A stretch of DNA of 64,000 nt from Rhodanobacter sp. 67-28 (GCA_001898415.1 MKTU01000039.1:40030-104029), one strand, 5' to 3'; positions 39,689-49,307 are shown, counted from the first letter of the stretch. The notes: a model not told the origin generated them from the sequence alone. Program-made: numbers and translations.

Positions 39689-40660
39689 TCAGCGGCTCGA
39701 CGTCGCGGGCTGCGCCGAGCCAAGTCGTTGTTCGACGGCGGGACTGAGGCCGCGCATGAAGCGTTCGACGGCATCGGTGTAATCCGTAGGCAAGCCGAGT
39801 TCGGCATTGATCCGCCCATGCGAGAGGCCTTCCTCCAGCACGCGAGCCTCTCCACCGAAAGACTTCGCCTTGCGCACGAAATCGTGCGCACGCGGGCAGG
39901 ACTCCCGCCGCTCGCTGGAGCACACCGCCAGAAACGGCGCCATGCGGCCACGCATCTGCTGGTACGGCGATGCCGCCAGCCAATCGGCGGGCTGCGAACC
40001 GAAGGCATCGTCGTACAGGCGCGGGTGCCGGCCCTGCATGATCTGCACGACATCCAGCGCGGCGCTGTCCAGCGAGACCGTGCCCAGCCAGGGCTGCGCG
40101 CCCTGCTCGCGCGCCAGCGCCGGTTCGGCACTCAGCAGGGCCACCAGATGCGCGCCGGCCGAATGCCCCATCAGGATGAACGCGCGAGGATCGGCTCCCC
40201 AGCTCTGTGCCTTGCGTTGCGCCAGTGCCAGCGCGCGGGCCACATCCTGCGCCTGCTGCAGCGGCGTTGCATCCGGCAGCAACCGGTAGTTCGCCGAAAT
40301 GACCACGAAGCCGCGCGGCAACCAACGATCGACCTTGTTCTGGACCACGCCACGCGCCGCCTTGTCGCCACGCCGCCAACCGCCACCGTGCACCATGAAG
40401 ATCACCGGTGCTGCGCTGGCATGCGCCGGCAGATACACATCGAAACGCTGGCGCGGATCGCTGCCGTAGGCCACGTCCTGCACCAACCGTGCGCCCGGCG
40501 GCAAGTTCACCGGCCCGCGCGATTCGTGCTGCGCCGTTGCACCATGCCGCTGCAACAGCCGCTCGCGCAACGCACCGGATTGTGCCGTCGCCACCAACGG
40601 CAACAGCACCAGGCTCATCCATGCGAACGATTGGAACGCCAAACGAAAGTCGCGACCCAT
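39689..40660 (-). CDS. Secreted alpha/beta hydrolase (BD-FAE/esterase-lipase type)
   Basis: From the second of two adjacent ATGs (40660, six bases after GGAG) the product has 323 residues. The N-terminal signal peptide is LAFQSFAWMSLVLLPLVATAQ. The hydrolase core has the oxyanion motif HGGGW in IFMVHGGGWRRGD, nucleophile elbow ILMGHSAGAHLVALL, and the C-terminal GLSHGRINAELG supplying His. It is a hormone-sensitive-lipase-like esterase of unknown substrate. It is convergent with the di-heme cytochrome gene, only 15 bases between stops. Confidence 0.88.
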   Translation of the reverse strand: MGRDFRLAFQSFAWMSLVLLPLVATAQSGALRERLLQRHGATAQHESRGPVNLPPGARLVQDVAYGSDPRQRFDVYLPAHASAAPVIFMVHGGGWRRGDKAARGVVQNKVDRWLPRGFVVISANYRLLPDATPLQQAQDVARALALAQRKAQSWGADPRAFILMGHSAGAHLVALLSAEPALAREQGAQPWLGTVSLDSAALDVVQIMQGRHPRLYDDAFGSQPADWLAASPYQQMRGRMAPFLAVCSSERRESCPRAHDFVRKAKSFGGEARVLEEGLSHGRINAELGLPTDYTDAVERFMRGLSPAVEQRLGSAQPATSSR

Positions 40661-40857
40661 CATCCCCTCCCGGAAGCTACGAAGCCAAAACTCTCGCGCG
40701 CCACGCCGGCGCACGTCGCCCGCCTTCAACGGATCGCGAGCACCCGGGTTGACTCGCCGCACGCGGCACGGCCCCTCAGTCCCGTTCCCGGGCAGACGGG
40801 GCCGTCGCTGCAATCGGCATCCGGTGCGGGGCGGGCCAAGGACCAGTGCCCGCATAC

Positions 40858-40895
40858 AAAAAACCCATCAGGCGAATCACTCGCCTGATGGGTTT
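40858..40895 (-). terminator. Terminator of ssrA
   Basis: AAACCCATCAGGCGA pairs exactly with TCGCCTGATGGGTTT around ATCAC; on the minus strand it is followed by a run of T residues, just past the 3' end of the tmRNA. Confidence 0.92.
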
Positions 40896-40899
40896 GCAT

Positions 40900-41254
<355 letters not shown>

Positions 41255-41277
41255 GGGGAAAATGGTGACTCGCACGA

Positions 41278-41307
41278 AGTATATGGGTCCGTCGCCGGCA
41301 ACCGCAA
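41278..41307 (-). promoter_or_regulatory. ssrA promoter
   Basis: On the minus strand, -35 TTGCGG (41307-41302) and -10 TATACT (41283-41278) are separated by 18 bases. Transcription would start about 12-17 bases before the mature 5' end, leaving a short leader for RNase P. Confidence 0.6.
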
Positions 41308-41444
41308 TCGAGGCTGGCGCCGTTCGCGCGATCCGTTCATGTCCGGCCGCGCGGTCTTGACGGGGACGCATCGGCAAGCGCCTTGCCGGGGGCCATTTCG
41401 AAGCGCGAACCTCGCTTCCATGGCAGGTCCGATTCGGCGGAGTG

Positions 41445-41474
41445 TTGTTCAGGCGCGAGGGCAACGTCTATACT
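41445..41474 (+). promoter_or_regulatory. Promoter of the cytochrome c pair
   Basis: -35 TTGTTC (41445-41450), an 18-base spacer and -10 TATACT (41469-41474) lie 39 bases before the first cytochrome gene. Confidence 0.6.
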
Positions 41475-41521
41475 TGCGCGGTTGCATCACCCAAGTCGCC
41501 GTACCAGTGGGAATGAACTCG

Positions 41522-41845
41522 ATGACTCGATTGCACATGCTTGGCCTCGTTGCGGCCACGGCTCTTTTCGCTGCAACCAGCGCCCATGCCGAAGGCGACA
41601 AGGCCGCCGGTCGCAAGCTGGTGTACACCTGCGCCGGCTGCCATGGCGTGCCCGGCTACACCAATGCCTATCCGCAATACCCGGTGCCGAAGATCGCCGG
41701 CCAGAACGAGCAATACATCGTCAACGCGCTGCATGGCTACCAGAGTGGCGACCGCAAGCATCCGACCATGGATGCGCAGGCGCAGAGCCTGTCCGACACG
41801 GACATCCAGGACATCGCCGCCTATCTTTCCAGCCTCGCCAAGTAA
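41522..41845 (+). CDS. Small periplasmic cytochrome c (c4/c5 class I)
   Basis: From the ATG at 41522 the product has 107 residues; an ATG 9 bases earlier is an alternative. The signal peptide is MLGLVAATALFAATSAHA. The heme site is CAGCH, and the distal Met is likely in HPTMDAQAQSL. AGQNEQYIVNALHGYQSGDR is the usual class I core. It carries electrons in the periplasm, possibly to an oxidase. A second cytochrome c gene follows after 18 bases, so the two form an operon. Confidence 0.9.
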   Translation: MTRLHMLGLVAATALFAATSAHAEGDKAAGRKLVYTCAGCHGVPGYTNAYPQYPVPKIAGQNEQYIVNALHGYQSGDRKHPTMDAQAQSLSDTDIQDIAAYLSSLAK

Positions 41846-41863
41846 TCGCCAAGGATCTTCCGC

Positions 41864-42217
41864 ATGAACCGTGTGCTTACCCTGATCTCCTTCGGCGCCG
41901 TGCTGGCATTTGCTTCCACCGCAGCGCTCGCCAACGGCAATGCCGCCAACGGCAAGACGAAGGCCGCCACCTGTTTCGCCTGCCACGGCACGGACGGCAA
42001 CTCGGTCGATCCGCAATACCCGCGGCTGGCCGGCCAGTACAACCTTTATCTGCAGCAGGTCCTGCACGAGTACAAGAGCGGCCAGCGCGACAATCCGATC
42101 ATGAAGGGCATGGTGGCCACGCTGTCCGACCAGGACATCGAAGACATCTCGGCCTACTTCTCCAGCCTGCCCGGCAAGCTGGACACGCTGAAAGGTCATA
42201 TCGGCGGCGACAACTGA
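41864..42217 (+). CDS. Small periplasmic cytochrome c (class I)
   Basis: The product has 117 residues with a signal peptide (LISFGAVLAFASTAALA). The heme site is CFACH, and the Met ligand is in NPIMKGMVATLSDQDIEDISAYFSSL. It is a paralogue of the preceding cytochrome: both have the pattern LAGQ-x-(N/E)xYxxxxLHxYxSGxR, about 45 per cent alike by eye. The two may act as a c4-like pair that is split into separate single-heme proteins. A terminator follows 15 bases downstream. Confidence 0.9.
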   Translation: MNRVLTLISFGAVLAFASTAALANGNAANGKTKAATCFACHGTDGNSVDPQYPRLAGQYNLYLQQVLHEYKSGQRDNPIMKGMVATLSDQDIEDISAYFSSLPGKLDTLKGHIGGDN

Positions 42218-42232
42218 AGCTCGCCGACGTGG

Positions 42233-42266
42233 CAACAAGAGGCCCGCCATGCGGGCCTTTTTGTTG
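42233..42266. terminator. Terminator between the cytochrome pair and nfuA
   Basis: CAACAA-GA-GGCCCGC pairs with GCGGGCC-TT-TTTGTTG around CAT, with a T tract (TTTTT). It serves the rightward cytochromes and lies close to the end of the convergent nfuA gene. Confidence 0.85.
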
Positions 42267-42290
42267 ACTGCGGGATAGGCGGGCCCGGAT

Positions 42291-42899
42291 TCAGGCCATC
42301 GCTGACTTGCCCTCGTGCCGGCTGTAGTACGGTTTCTCGCCGCCGGAGTGATCGGTGGCGTCGCGCACCGCGGTGACTTCGGGGACCTGCTCGCGCAAGG
42401 TCTTTTCCACACCTTGCTTCAAGGTGACATCGACCATGCCGCAGCCATGGCAGCCGCCGCCGAACTGCAGCACCACCGCGCCATCGGCATCGACTTCCAG
42501 CAAGGTCACCCGCCCGCCATGCGACGCCAGCCGCGGATTGATCTCCGCCTCGATCACGTAGCGCACGCGCTCGATCACGCCAGCATCCACGCCGGGCACG
42601 TGCCCCTTGATCTTCGGCGCGCGGATGTTGAGCTGGCCGCCGGTGGCGTTGGGCTCGAAGTCGATGCTGGCCTGGTCCAGCCAGCTGGCGCTGTCGCCAT
42701 CGACATGGAACTCGAAACCGGCGCACTCGATCGTCCATTCGCCACCTGCCAGATCGGCAGGCTCGCAGAACTCCAGCTCGCAGTTGGCCGCCGGCGTGCC
42801 CGGCGCCGTGACCCGCAGGCGAATGCCCAGCCCCTCGATGCCTTGCTGGTCAAGCAGGCGCAGGAAGTGCTGCTGCGCCCGCGGGGAAATGTCGATCAT
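42291..42899 (-). CDS. nfuA: Fe-S biogenesis protein NfuA
   Basis: The product has 202 residues. The N-terminal A-type-like domain (ISPRAQQHFLRLLDQQ, ELEFCEPADL) lacks the paired Cys residues of true A-type carriers, as usual for NfuA. The C-terminal NifU-like domain has the 4Fe-4S ligand pair CHGC in FGGGCHGCGMVDVTL. It delivers clusters to apoproteins under stress. The gene is monocistronic and convergent with the cytochromes. Confidence 0.94.
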   Translation of the reverse strand: MIDISPRAQQHFLRLLDQQGIEGLGIRLRVTAPGTPAANCELEFCEPADLAGGEWTIECAGFEFHVDGDSASWLDQASIDFEPNATGGQLNIRAPKIKGHVPGVDAGVIERVRYVIEAEINPRLASHGGRVTLLEVDADGAVVLQFGGGCHGCGMVDVTLKQGVEKTLREQVPEVTAVRDATDHSGGEKPYYSRHEGKSAMA

Positions 42900-43066
42900 G
42901 CCTGGCTCCGCTGTTCATGGACCGGGGGCGGCGAGCCCTCACCGGTGAATCAGCACCATTTTAGTCCAGTTTCGAGTCCAATGGCTGGCGTCGCCATGCG
43001 CTTTGACTTTTCGCGTGCCAGCTTCGACCCTTCCCTTCTCACTTCAAACCTGCATGGAGCCTTGCG

Positions 43067-43408
43067 ATGAACGCCACCGAACTGTCGAACCAGCACTGCC
43101 AACCGCGCAAGGGCAAGCAGCACGCGCTCGCTGCCGAGGAAGCCGCCAAGCTCCTGCGCGCATTGCCGGGCTGGCAACTGCGCGAGGACGGCAAGGCCAT
43201 CGTCAAGGATTTCAAGTTCGAGGATTTCCACCGCACCCTGGGCTTCATCAATGCCGTGGGCTTCATGGCCAACCACGAGGATCACCACCCGGACATCGAA
43301 GCAGGCTACGGCCATTGCCAGCTGTTGTGGTCGACCCACGACGTGGGCGGGCTGTCGATGAACGACTTCATCTGCGCCGCGCGGGTCGACGCCCTGCTGG
43401 CGCGGTGA
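43067..43408 (+). CDS. phhB: 4a-hydroxytetrahydrobiopterin dehydratase (PCD)
   Basis: The product has 113 residues with the active-site pattern NHEDHHPDIEAGYGHCQL and GGLSMNDFICAARVDAL. It recycles pterin carbinolamine formed by aromatic amino acid hydroxylases. No phenylalanine hydroxylase gene is adjacent. It is convergent with rluC; the stop of rluC directly follows its own stop (43409), so the 3' ends abut without a spacer. Confidence 0.93.
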   Translation: MNATELSNQHCQPRKGKQHALAAEEAAKLLRALPGWQLREDGKAIVKDFKFEDFHRTLGFINAVGFMANHEDHHPDIEAGYGHCQLLWSTHDVGGLSMNDFICAARVDALLAR

Positions 43409-44407
43409 TCAGAAGTCGGTGCGCGACTTCTCGCGGGTATAGACCAGCCGCTTGCCCTTGACGGCAAGCGTGTCGAGGAAATCCTTCAGGTCCGCCGGCA
43501 GCGGAGCCGAGAAACTGTAGGAGCGCCCATCCAGGTCGAAGCTCAGGTGGGCCGCATGCAGGAACATCCGGTGCAGCCCCATCTCGCGGTAGCGCTTGTT
43601 CATCTCGCGATCGCCGTACTTCGGGTCGCCAGCCAGCGGATGGCCGATGTGCGCTGCATGCACGCGAATCTGGTGGGTGCGGCCGGTTCCCAGGGTGGCC
43701 TGCATCAGGCGCGCGCTGGGGTACTGCTCCATTTCGCGGAAGAAGGTCAGCGACGGCTTGCCGCTCTCGGCCACCCGCACCATGCGCTCGCCGCCTTGCA
43801 TGATCGACTTCAGCAGCGGCGCATTGACATCGAACCTGGCCTTGGCCGGGTGTCCCAGCATCAAACACAGGTACTGCTTGGTGACCTCGCCGGCCCGGAT
43901 CGCCGCCTGCAGCCCGGTCAGCCCCGCCCGGGTACGGGCAAACACCAACACACCGCTGGTATCGCGGTCGAGCCGATGCACCAGTTCCAGGTGTTCCTGC
44001 GGACGCGCCGCGCGCAGCAGCTCGATCGCCCCATGGCTGATCCCGCTGCCGCCGTGGCTGGCCACGCCGGCCGGCTTGTCGATGACCAGGAAATGCTTGT
44101 CCTCGAAGATGACGGCCTCGGCGACCTCGGCCACCTGCCCCTCGGCCGGCCCCCGACCCTCGACCTTGTCGGCCATCCGCACCGGCGGGATACGCAGCGT
44201 ATCACCGTCAGCGAGACGCGTATCGGGTTTGGCCCGTTTCCCGTTCACGCGCACCTGTCCGGTGCGCAACAGTCGGTAAATCATGCTCTTGGGTACGCCC
44301 TTGAGCAGGGTCACCAGGGCGTTGTCGATGCGCTGCCCGTCGCGCTCCGGGCCGATCTCGACTTGACGTACACCGTGAGGTGCGTCCCGGGAAGTTGCCG
44401 TCTGCAT
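43409..44407 (-). CDS. rluC: 23S rRNA pseudouridine synthase RluC
   Basis: From the ATG at 44407 (MQTATSRDAPHGVRQVEI) the product has 332 residues; the upstream extension lacks support. An S4 domain (DNALVTLLKGVPKSMIYRLL, VRVNGKRAKPD) precedes the synthase core with catalytic Asp in VHRLDRDTSGVLVFART. RTHQIRVHAAHIGHPLAGDPKYGD is the conserved RluA-family C-terminal motif. RluC modifies U955, U2504 and U2580 in E. coli 23S rRNA. It is divergent from rne, as in E. coli, and its start codon abuts the rne -35. Confidence 0.94.
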   Translation of the reverse strand: MQTATSRDAPHGVRQVEIGPERDGQRIDNALVTLLKGVPKSMIYRLLRTGQVRVNGKRAKPDTRLADGDTLRIPPVRMADKVEGRGPAEGQVAEVAEAVIFEDKHFLVIDKPAGVASHGGSGISHGAIELLRAARPQEHLELVHRLDRDTSGVLVFARTRAGLTGLQAAIRAGEVTKQYLCLMLGHPAKARFDVNAPLLKSIMQGGERMVRVAESGKPSLTFFREMEQYPSARLMQATLGTGRTHQIRVHAAHIGHPLAGDPKYGDREMNKRYREMGLHRMFLHAAHLSFDLDGRSYSFSAPLPADLKDFLDTLAVKGKRLVYTREKSRTDF

Positions 44408-44435
44408 TGAAAAAAACCTGCTTAGATAGGATACT
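44407..44435 (+). promoter_or_regulatory. rne promoter
   Basis: -35 TTGAAA (44407-44412), a 17-base spacer and -10 GATACT (44430-44435). The -35 overlaps the first base of the divergent rluC start codon. The predicted leader is about 300 bases, similar in scale to the long autoregulatory rne leader of E. coli. Confidence 0.65.
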
Positions 44436-44745
44436 CGCCGGGCGCTGGTTTCCATCCGTCTGTTGCCTGGATCGGGTGGAGTGCCCGCCCGTGACGTCGG
44501 CGAGGATTGCGCCGGTTGCCCTTGGGGTAGCCGGTCGCGGCTCCCTTTCATCGTAACGGTTTGGGCTGGTGTTTGTCCGTTGCCATACGGCATTGCGACA
44601 GCAGGCGCAGCTGACCGAATCATCCCCGACACCGGCAACGGTGCCGTTTTTTTGCCGCTTAACCGCTGCGGCGCGATTCCCGGCAGGCCGCCATTCCAGG
44701 CGCCACCGTGGCTCGCGACGCGCGGCCAAGCCGAGGATAACCACC
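44436..44745 (+). other. Long rne leader (5' UTR)
   Basis: This gene-free leader of about 310 bases runs from the predicted start of transcription to the rne start codon. It holds a terminator-like hairpin described separately, and several other GC-rich stems. In E. coli the rne 5' UTR binds RNase E itself and gives feedback control; the same role is likely here but is not proved by this sequence. Confidence 0.55.
44633..44653 (+). terminator. Terminator-like hairpin inside the rne leader
   Basis: CGGCA-ACGG-TGCCG (44633-44646) is followed by seven T residues (44647-44653), about 92 bases before the rne start codon. The 5-bp stem is short, but the T tract is strong. It can act as an attenuator or end a short leader RNA. 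An alternative pairing (CACCG-GCAA-CGGTG with a GNRA loop) excludes it, which could allow switching. Confidence 0.6.
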
Positions 44746-47700
44746 ATGAAACGCATGTTGATCAACGCGACTCAGCGTGAAGAGTTGCGCGTGGCCATTG
44801 TCGATGGCCAGAACCTGTACGACCTGGACATCGAAATCCCTTCGCGGGAGCAGAAAAAGTCCAATATCTACAAGGGCCGAATCACCCGGGTCGAGGCTTC
44901 GCTCGAGGCCTGCTTCGTCGAGTACGGCGCCGAGCGCCACGGCTTCCTGCCGCTGAAGGAAATCTCCCGCGAGTACTTCACGCCGGGCCTCGACCACCAC
45001 AAGTCGAGCATCCGCGAGCTGGTCAAGGAAGGCCAGGAAGTGGTCGTGCAGGTGGAGAAGGAAGAGCGCGGCAACAAGGGCGCTGCGCTGACCACCTTCA
45101 TCAGCCTGGCCGGCCGCTACATGGTGCTGATGCCGAACAACCCGAAAGCCGGCGGCGTGTCGCGCCGGATCGAGGGCGAGGACCGGCAGGCGCTGAAGGA
45201 GGCGCTGGACCACGTCACCGTGCCGGATGACGTCGGCCTGATCGTGCGTACCGCCGGCCTGGGCCGCGACGCCGAAGAACTGCAGTGGGACCTGGACTAC
45301 CTGCTGACCCTGTGGAAGTCGATCTCCGAGGCGGCCGGCAAGCAGAAGGCGCCATTCCTGATCTACCAGGAATCCAAGCTGTTCATCCGTGCCCTGCGTG
45401 ACTACCTGCGCAGCGACATCGGCGAGATCCTGATCGACGACGAGCCGCTGTTCAACGACGCGCGCGAGTTCATGCAGCAGGTAATGCCGAACGCATTGCG
45501 CAAGCTCAAGCTGTACCAGGACGACACCCCGCTGTTCACCCGCTACCAGATCGAGACGCAGATCGAAAGCGCGTTCGACCGCCAGGTGCGGCTGCCGTCG
45601 GGCGGCTCGATCGTGATCGACCAGACCGAGGCGCTGACCGCCATCGACGTCAACTCGTCGAAGGCGACCAAGGGCAGCGACATCGAGGAGACCGCGTTCA
45701 ACACCAACTGCGAGGCCGCGGTGGAAGTGGCGCGCCAGGCGCGCATCCGCGATGCCGGCGGCCTGATCGTGATCGACTTCATCGACATGGACAGTCCGCG
45801 CCACCAGCGCGAGGTGGAGGATCGCCTGAAGGAAGCGCTGAAGCTCGATCGCGCCCGCGTGCAGGTCGGCCGGATCTCGCGTTTCGGCCTGCTCGAGATG
45901 TCGCGCCAGCGGCTGCGCCCCAGCCTCGGCGAAGCCACCCAGATCACCTGCCCGCGTTGCGAAGGCCACGGCCATATCCGCGGCGTGGAATCGCTGTCGC
46001 TGTCGACCCTGCGCCTGATCGAGGAACACGCAATGAAGGACAACACCGGCCAGGTGCTGGTGCAGGCTCCTTCGAGCGTGGTCAATTTCCTGCTCAACGA
46101 AAAGCGCGCCAGCGTGGTGGAGATCGAACTGCGCCACAAGGTGCACGTGATGATCGTCGCCGACGAAAAGCTCCAGACCCCGCACATCGAGATCCAGCGC
46201 ATCCGCGAAGCGGACATGGGCGAGCACAGCAAGCCCAGCTACGAAATGCTCACCGCCGTGACCGCCACGGACTTGCCGAAGATGGGCCAGACCCTGGGCA
46301 GCGGCGAGCAGCCCGCCGTGAGCGGCATCGTGCCGGGCAGCCCTGCCCCGGTGCGCGAGGAAGTGCCGGCCCCGGTGGCGGCAACGCAGCCGGCGCCGCG
46401 ACGCCCGGTGCCTGCCCCGCGTGCTGCCGTCGCCGCTCCGACCGGCGGCCTGCTCTCGCGCCTGTTCGGCTGGTTCCGCAATGCCGAAGCCGCCGCGCCC
46501 ACGCCCGCCCCGGCACCGACCAGCAGCGCACGCAATCGCCGCGAGGACAACGGTCCGCGCAACGCCACGCGCGGCACGAATGGCACGCAGGCATCATCCG
46601 CCCGCCAGCCGCGCCGCGACTCGCCATCGCCGCAAAGCCAGAAGTCCGGCGCCCAGCAGCAAGCGCGCAACAATCGCCAACGCACCAACGAAGCGGCGTC
46701 GCGTTCGCCCGCTCAGCCGCAGAGCCAGAACGCGCGTGCCGAGCGGCAGGCCAGGCCCGCGCCGGCCGTCGAGTCCGCCGCCGCGTCACGCCCCGAGCGC
46801 GCACCGCAACAGCCGCGTCCGGAGCGGGCGCCGCGCGCCGAGCGTGCCGAGCGCGCGCCCATCGAGGCAACGGATGAGGCTGCCAAGGCCGCAGCCCTGC
46901 TCGCCGCCGGTGCCGCCGAAGTGGTTCCGACGGCGCCGGGCGAGAACGAGAATCCGACCGACTCGGCAGCCGAGGGTGATGCCGGCACGTCGCGTCGCCG
47001 CCGCGGCCGCCGTGGCGGCCGTCGCCGTCGCCGTCATGACGACACGACCGCCGTCGACGGTTCGCTGGATTCGACGCAAGCCGAAGCGCTGGACGACGAG
47101 GACCGCGACGAGCCCGGCAAGGCGCCGGCTACCGCCGACACCGTGACCGCCGCTGCGCGCCGCACGCCACGTCCCGCCGCGACGCCGGATGCGCTGGCCG
47201 CAGCATCGAAGGAGACGGAGTCGCACCACGCTCCGGCCCCTGCCGGTATCTCCGCCGTGACCGCACCTTCGTCGTCTGCACCGACGAGCGCGCGGGAACC
47301 GGCAACCGACAAGATCCTCTCGGCGACCGGCACCGTGCCTTCCGACAAGTCCATGGACAAGCCGGCTGTTGCCTTGCCCGCCGCCAGCTTCATCCTGCCG
47401 ACGCTGCCGCCGATCCCCGATTCCGCTGCGCCATCGACCGATGCCGAACCGGCGCCGACCCAGGCCACCCTGTCCGCTGCCGCGACGCCACCGCGCAGTG
47501 CCGATACCCAGGTTCGGGTCGAGTCGCCGCTGCCGCGCCATCCTGATCGCATCGCTGGTGATGCTCCGTCCCTCCGCCCGCAAGCCGCGGTGGCCCAGGC
47601 AGAGGCATCCAGCCTGCCCGCCGGCCCGCGGCCGACCGAATCGCCGGTTCGCGTGGCAATCGCTGCGGCACCGGTGGCCGCGCCATTGGCAACTCCGACG

Positions 47701-47973
47701 CCGACCACCCCAGCGGCCGACACTGCCGACACCGTTCGGCCGACCACCGCGCCGGCGGCGCCTGTCGTCACGCCTGCCACGACACCGCTTGAGCCATCGA
47801 CGGGCCCGACGACCCACGCGCAGGCACCGGTCGCCGCATCGTTGCCCAAGCAGGGCGACCTGCTCGCCTCATCCGGCAACGCGACGCCTCACGTCCAGGC
47901 AAGCGAAGCCGACAAACCGCGAGCGGAGCCGCGGCCGGAGGACGGTCGTTCGAGTGGTGAATCGCACGGCTGA
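44746..47973 (+). CDS. rne: Ribonuclease E
   Basis: The product has 1075 residues from the ATG at 44746 behind GAGGATAAC. The catalytic half holds an S1 domain ([23 protein letters not shown]), the 5' sensor/RNase H region, and the DNase-I-like domain with metal-binding Asp residues in [13 protein letters not shown] and [11 protein letters not shown]. The zinc-link CPRC lies at 402-405. After about residue 530 the protein is a low-complexity Ala/Pro/Arg scaffold with a basic cluster [17 protein letters not shown] near 750, likely RNA-binding. It initiates mRNA decay and rRNA/tRNA maturation. The C-terminal scaffold diverges quickly, as usual. Confidence 0.96.
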   Translation: MKRMLINATQREELRVAIVDGQNLYDLDIEIPSREQKKSNIYKGRITRVEASLEACFVEYGAERHGFLPLKEISREYFTPGLDHHKSSIRELVKEGQEVVVQVEKEERGNKGAALTTFISLAGRYMVLMPNNPKAGGVSRRIEGEDRQALKEALDHVTVPDDVGLIVRTAGLGRDAEELQWDLDYLLTLWKSISEAAGKQKAPFLIYQESKLFIRALRDYLRSDIGEILIDDEPLFNDAREFMQQVMPNALRKLKLYQDDTPLFTRYQIETQIESAFDRQVRLPSGGSIVIDQTEALTAIDVNSSKATKGSDIEETAFNTNCEAAVEVARQARIRDAGGLIVIDFIDMDSPRHQREVEDRLKEALKLDRARVQVGRISRFGLLEMSRQRLRPSLGEATQITCPRCEGHGHIRGVESLSLSTLRLIEEHAMKDNTGQVLVQAPSSVVNFLLNEKRASVVEIELRHKVHVMIVADEKLQTPHIEIQRIREADMGEHSKPSYEMLTAVTATDLPKMGQTLGSGEQPAVSGIVPGSPAPVREEVPAPVAATQPAPRRPVPAPRAAVAAPTGGLLSRLFGWFRNAEAAAPTPAPAPTSSARNRREDNGPRNATRGTNGTQASSARQPRRDSPSPQSQKSGAQQQARNNRQRTNEAASRSPAQPQSQNARAERQARPAPAVESAAASRPERAPQQPRPERAPRAERAERAPIEATDEAAKAAALLAAGAAEVVPTAPGENENPTDSAAEGDAGTSRRRRGRRGGRRRRRHDDTTAVDGSLDSTQAEALDDEDRDEPGKAPATADTVTAAARRTPRPAATPDALAAASKETESHHAPAPAGISAVTAPSSSAPTSAREPATDKILSATGTVPSDKSMDKPAVALPAASFILPTLPPIPDSAAPSTDAEPAPTQATLSAAATPPRSADTQVRVESPLPRHPDRIAGDAPSLRPQAAVAQAEASSLPAGPRPTESPVRVAIAAAPVAAPLATPTPTTPAADTADTVRPTTAPAAPVVTPATTPLEPSTGPTTHAQAPVAASLPKQGDLLASSGNATPHVQASEADKPRAEPRPEDGRSSGESHG

Positions 47974-47990
47974 TTCAGCCTGGTGTCGAA

Positions 47991-48027
47991 ACGAAAAAAC
48001 CGGACGCGAGTCCGGTTTTTTTTTCGT
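47991..48027 (+). terminator. Terminator after rne
   Basis: AAAACCGGAC pairs with GTCCGGTTTT around GCGA, with A and T tracts on both sides. It lies 18 bases after the rne stop and may also serve the leftward response regulator gene. Confidence 0.9.
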
Positions 48028-48068
48028 GCCTGGAATCCGGTACCGGCGATCAGCGTACCGAACCGCGC

Positions 48069-48722
48069 TCAATTGCCGACGTGATGGCTGGGCGTGTCGA
48101 TCAGGCCATGCACGGTCATCAGATGCGCAAGGCTGAGCACATGATCCACCTGCAACTTCTCCATCAGGCGCTGCTTGTAGGTGGAGACGGTTTTCGGGCT
48201 CAGGTTGAGCTGCTCGCCGATGATCGTGAGCGGCTTGCCGCGCACCAGCATCATGGCCACTTCCAGCTCCCGGCTGGAGAGCGCATCGAACGGCGAGACG
48301 CTGCCGTCGAGCGTGGCCAACGCAAGTTGCTGAGCCACCGCCGGGGCCAGGTAGCGGCGCCCGCCAGCCACCTGTCGCACGGCCGCCACCAGCTCGTCCG
48401 CGTTGCAACCCTTGGTCAGGTAACCCAGCGCGCCGGCATCGAGCAGGCGCTTGGGGAAACGCGCGTCGTCGACCACGGTCACGATGACGATGTGGGTCGA
48501 CAGCTTGGATCGGTTCACCCGTTCGGTGAGCTCGATCCCGCTCATCCCGGGCATGTGCACGTCCACCAGGGCGATGTCCGGCGACAGGTTGCGAATCAGG
48601 CGCAAGCCTTCTTCCGCACTGCCCGCCTCGCCGCTGACCTCGATGTCCGGCTGCTGTTTCAGGATCATCCGAAAGCCGGTGCGCACCAGCTCATGATCGT
48701 CCACCAGGACCACACTGATCAC
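48069..48722 (-). CDS. NarL/LuxR-type response regulator (UvrY/GacA-like)
   Basis: From a GTG at 48722 behind a strong GGAGGG site, the product has 217 residues. The receiver domain carries D54 in ALVDVHMPGMSGIEL and the acidic pair in LVDDHE. The C-terminal HTH is LSSRELEVAMMLVRGKPLTIIGEQLNLSPKTVSTYKQRLMEKLQV. Length and sequence fit UvrY/GacA, which activates small RNAs that titrate RsmA/CsrA. No cognate kinase is adjacent. Assignment to GacA rather than another NarL member is tentative. Confidence 0.88.
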   Translation of the reverse strand: MISVVLVDDHELVRTGFRMILKQQPDIEVSGEAGSAEEGLRLIRNLSPDIALVDVHMPGMSGIELTERVNRSKLSTHIVIVTVVDDARFPKRLLDAGALGYLTKGCNADELVAAVRQVAGGRRYLAPAVAQQLALATLDGSVSPFDALSSRELEVAMMLVRGKPLTIIGEQLNLSPKTVSTYKQRLMEKLQVDHVLSLAHLMTVHGLIDTPSHHVGN

Positions 48723-48832
48723 GTGACGCCCTCCTTGGTTGGGTTGTTTGAAAGTAGGCCGGCCGCCACCCCATTGCAAGCGGCCGGCACAGATTCTTGC
48801 ACTGAACTGCACCAACCGCGCGCGCCCGCCAA

Positions 48833-49093
48833 TCAGGCCCCTGTACAGCGGGTGTCGAGGGCCGGATGCATCCCCTGACCGTCGTCCGCCTTCGCGAAAC
48901 GGGCCAGCACGACATGCCCGCGCGCACCCGCCATCTCGACGCGGACCGGCTGGCGCGAACGCCGGTGTTCGTCACGCGCAACGGTTCGCGCCAGTTCGAT
49001 CGCCTGCCGCAGCGGCAACTGGCTGAACAGTGCGGCATCGTGCCGACACACGCTCCAGCCGTATCCCGAGCAGCGCAGCGAAATCGTCAGCAT
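48833..49093 (-). CDS. Small conserved-looking protein of unknown function
   Basis: From the ATG at 49093, seven bases after AAGGGGA, the product has 86 residues: MLTISLRCSGYGWSVCRHDA followed by LFSQLPLRQAIELARTVARDEH and VRVEMAGARGHVVLARF. The pattern of a short strand, a GYGW turn, a helix and two strands resembles small DUF2188-like proteins. The strong ribosome binding site and the ordered fold support a real gene. It is upstream of the response regulator on the same strand (110-base gap). Function unknown. Confidence 0.65.
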   Translation of the reverse strand: MLTISLRCSGYGWSVCRHDAALFSQLPLRQAIELARTVARDEHRRSRQPVRVEMAGARGHVVLARFAKADDGQGMHPALDTRCTGA

Positions 49094-49281
49094 GCAGACA
49101 TCCCCTTGCATGACGCCGGACATCAGCCCCCAACCCTCATCCCCGCAAACGCAGGCAGGATGGCACGCCGGTCCGCTGCCGATATGTCGGTGCAATCCTA
49201 CGGAAGCTGTGCGGAAACTCGCCGTGCACGGACCTGGAACGATCGAGATGCAAGCGCCATGGCCCACGCAGCCATCGAACG
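49094..49281. other. Intergenic stretch before the tRNA-Leu terminator
   Basis: This 188-base stretch upstream of the small gene on the minus strand shows no supported ORF. It should carry that gene's promoter; no clear elements are seen. Confidence 0.3.
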
Positions 49282-49307
49282 AAAAAGCCGCCTTGCGGCG
49301 GCTTTTC
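49282..49307 (-). terminator. Terminator after tRNA-Leu
   Basis: AAAAGCCGCC pairs exactly with GGCGGCTTTT around TTGC. On the minus strand it ends with a T run. It closes the tpiA-secG-tRNA-Leu unit. Confidence 0.88.

Noticed and set aside
46400..47970. Repetitive Ala/Pro/Arg coding region considered as a CRISPR or tandem repeat
   Set aside because: There are no regular repeats with equal spacers; it is the low-complexity C-terminal scaffold of RNase E.
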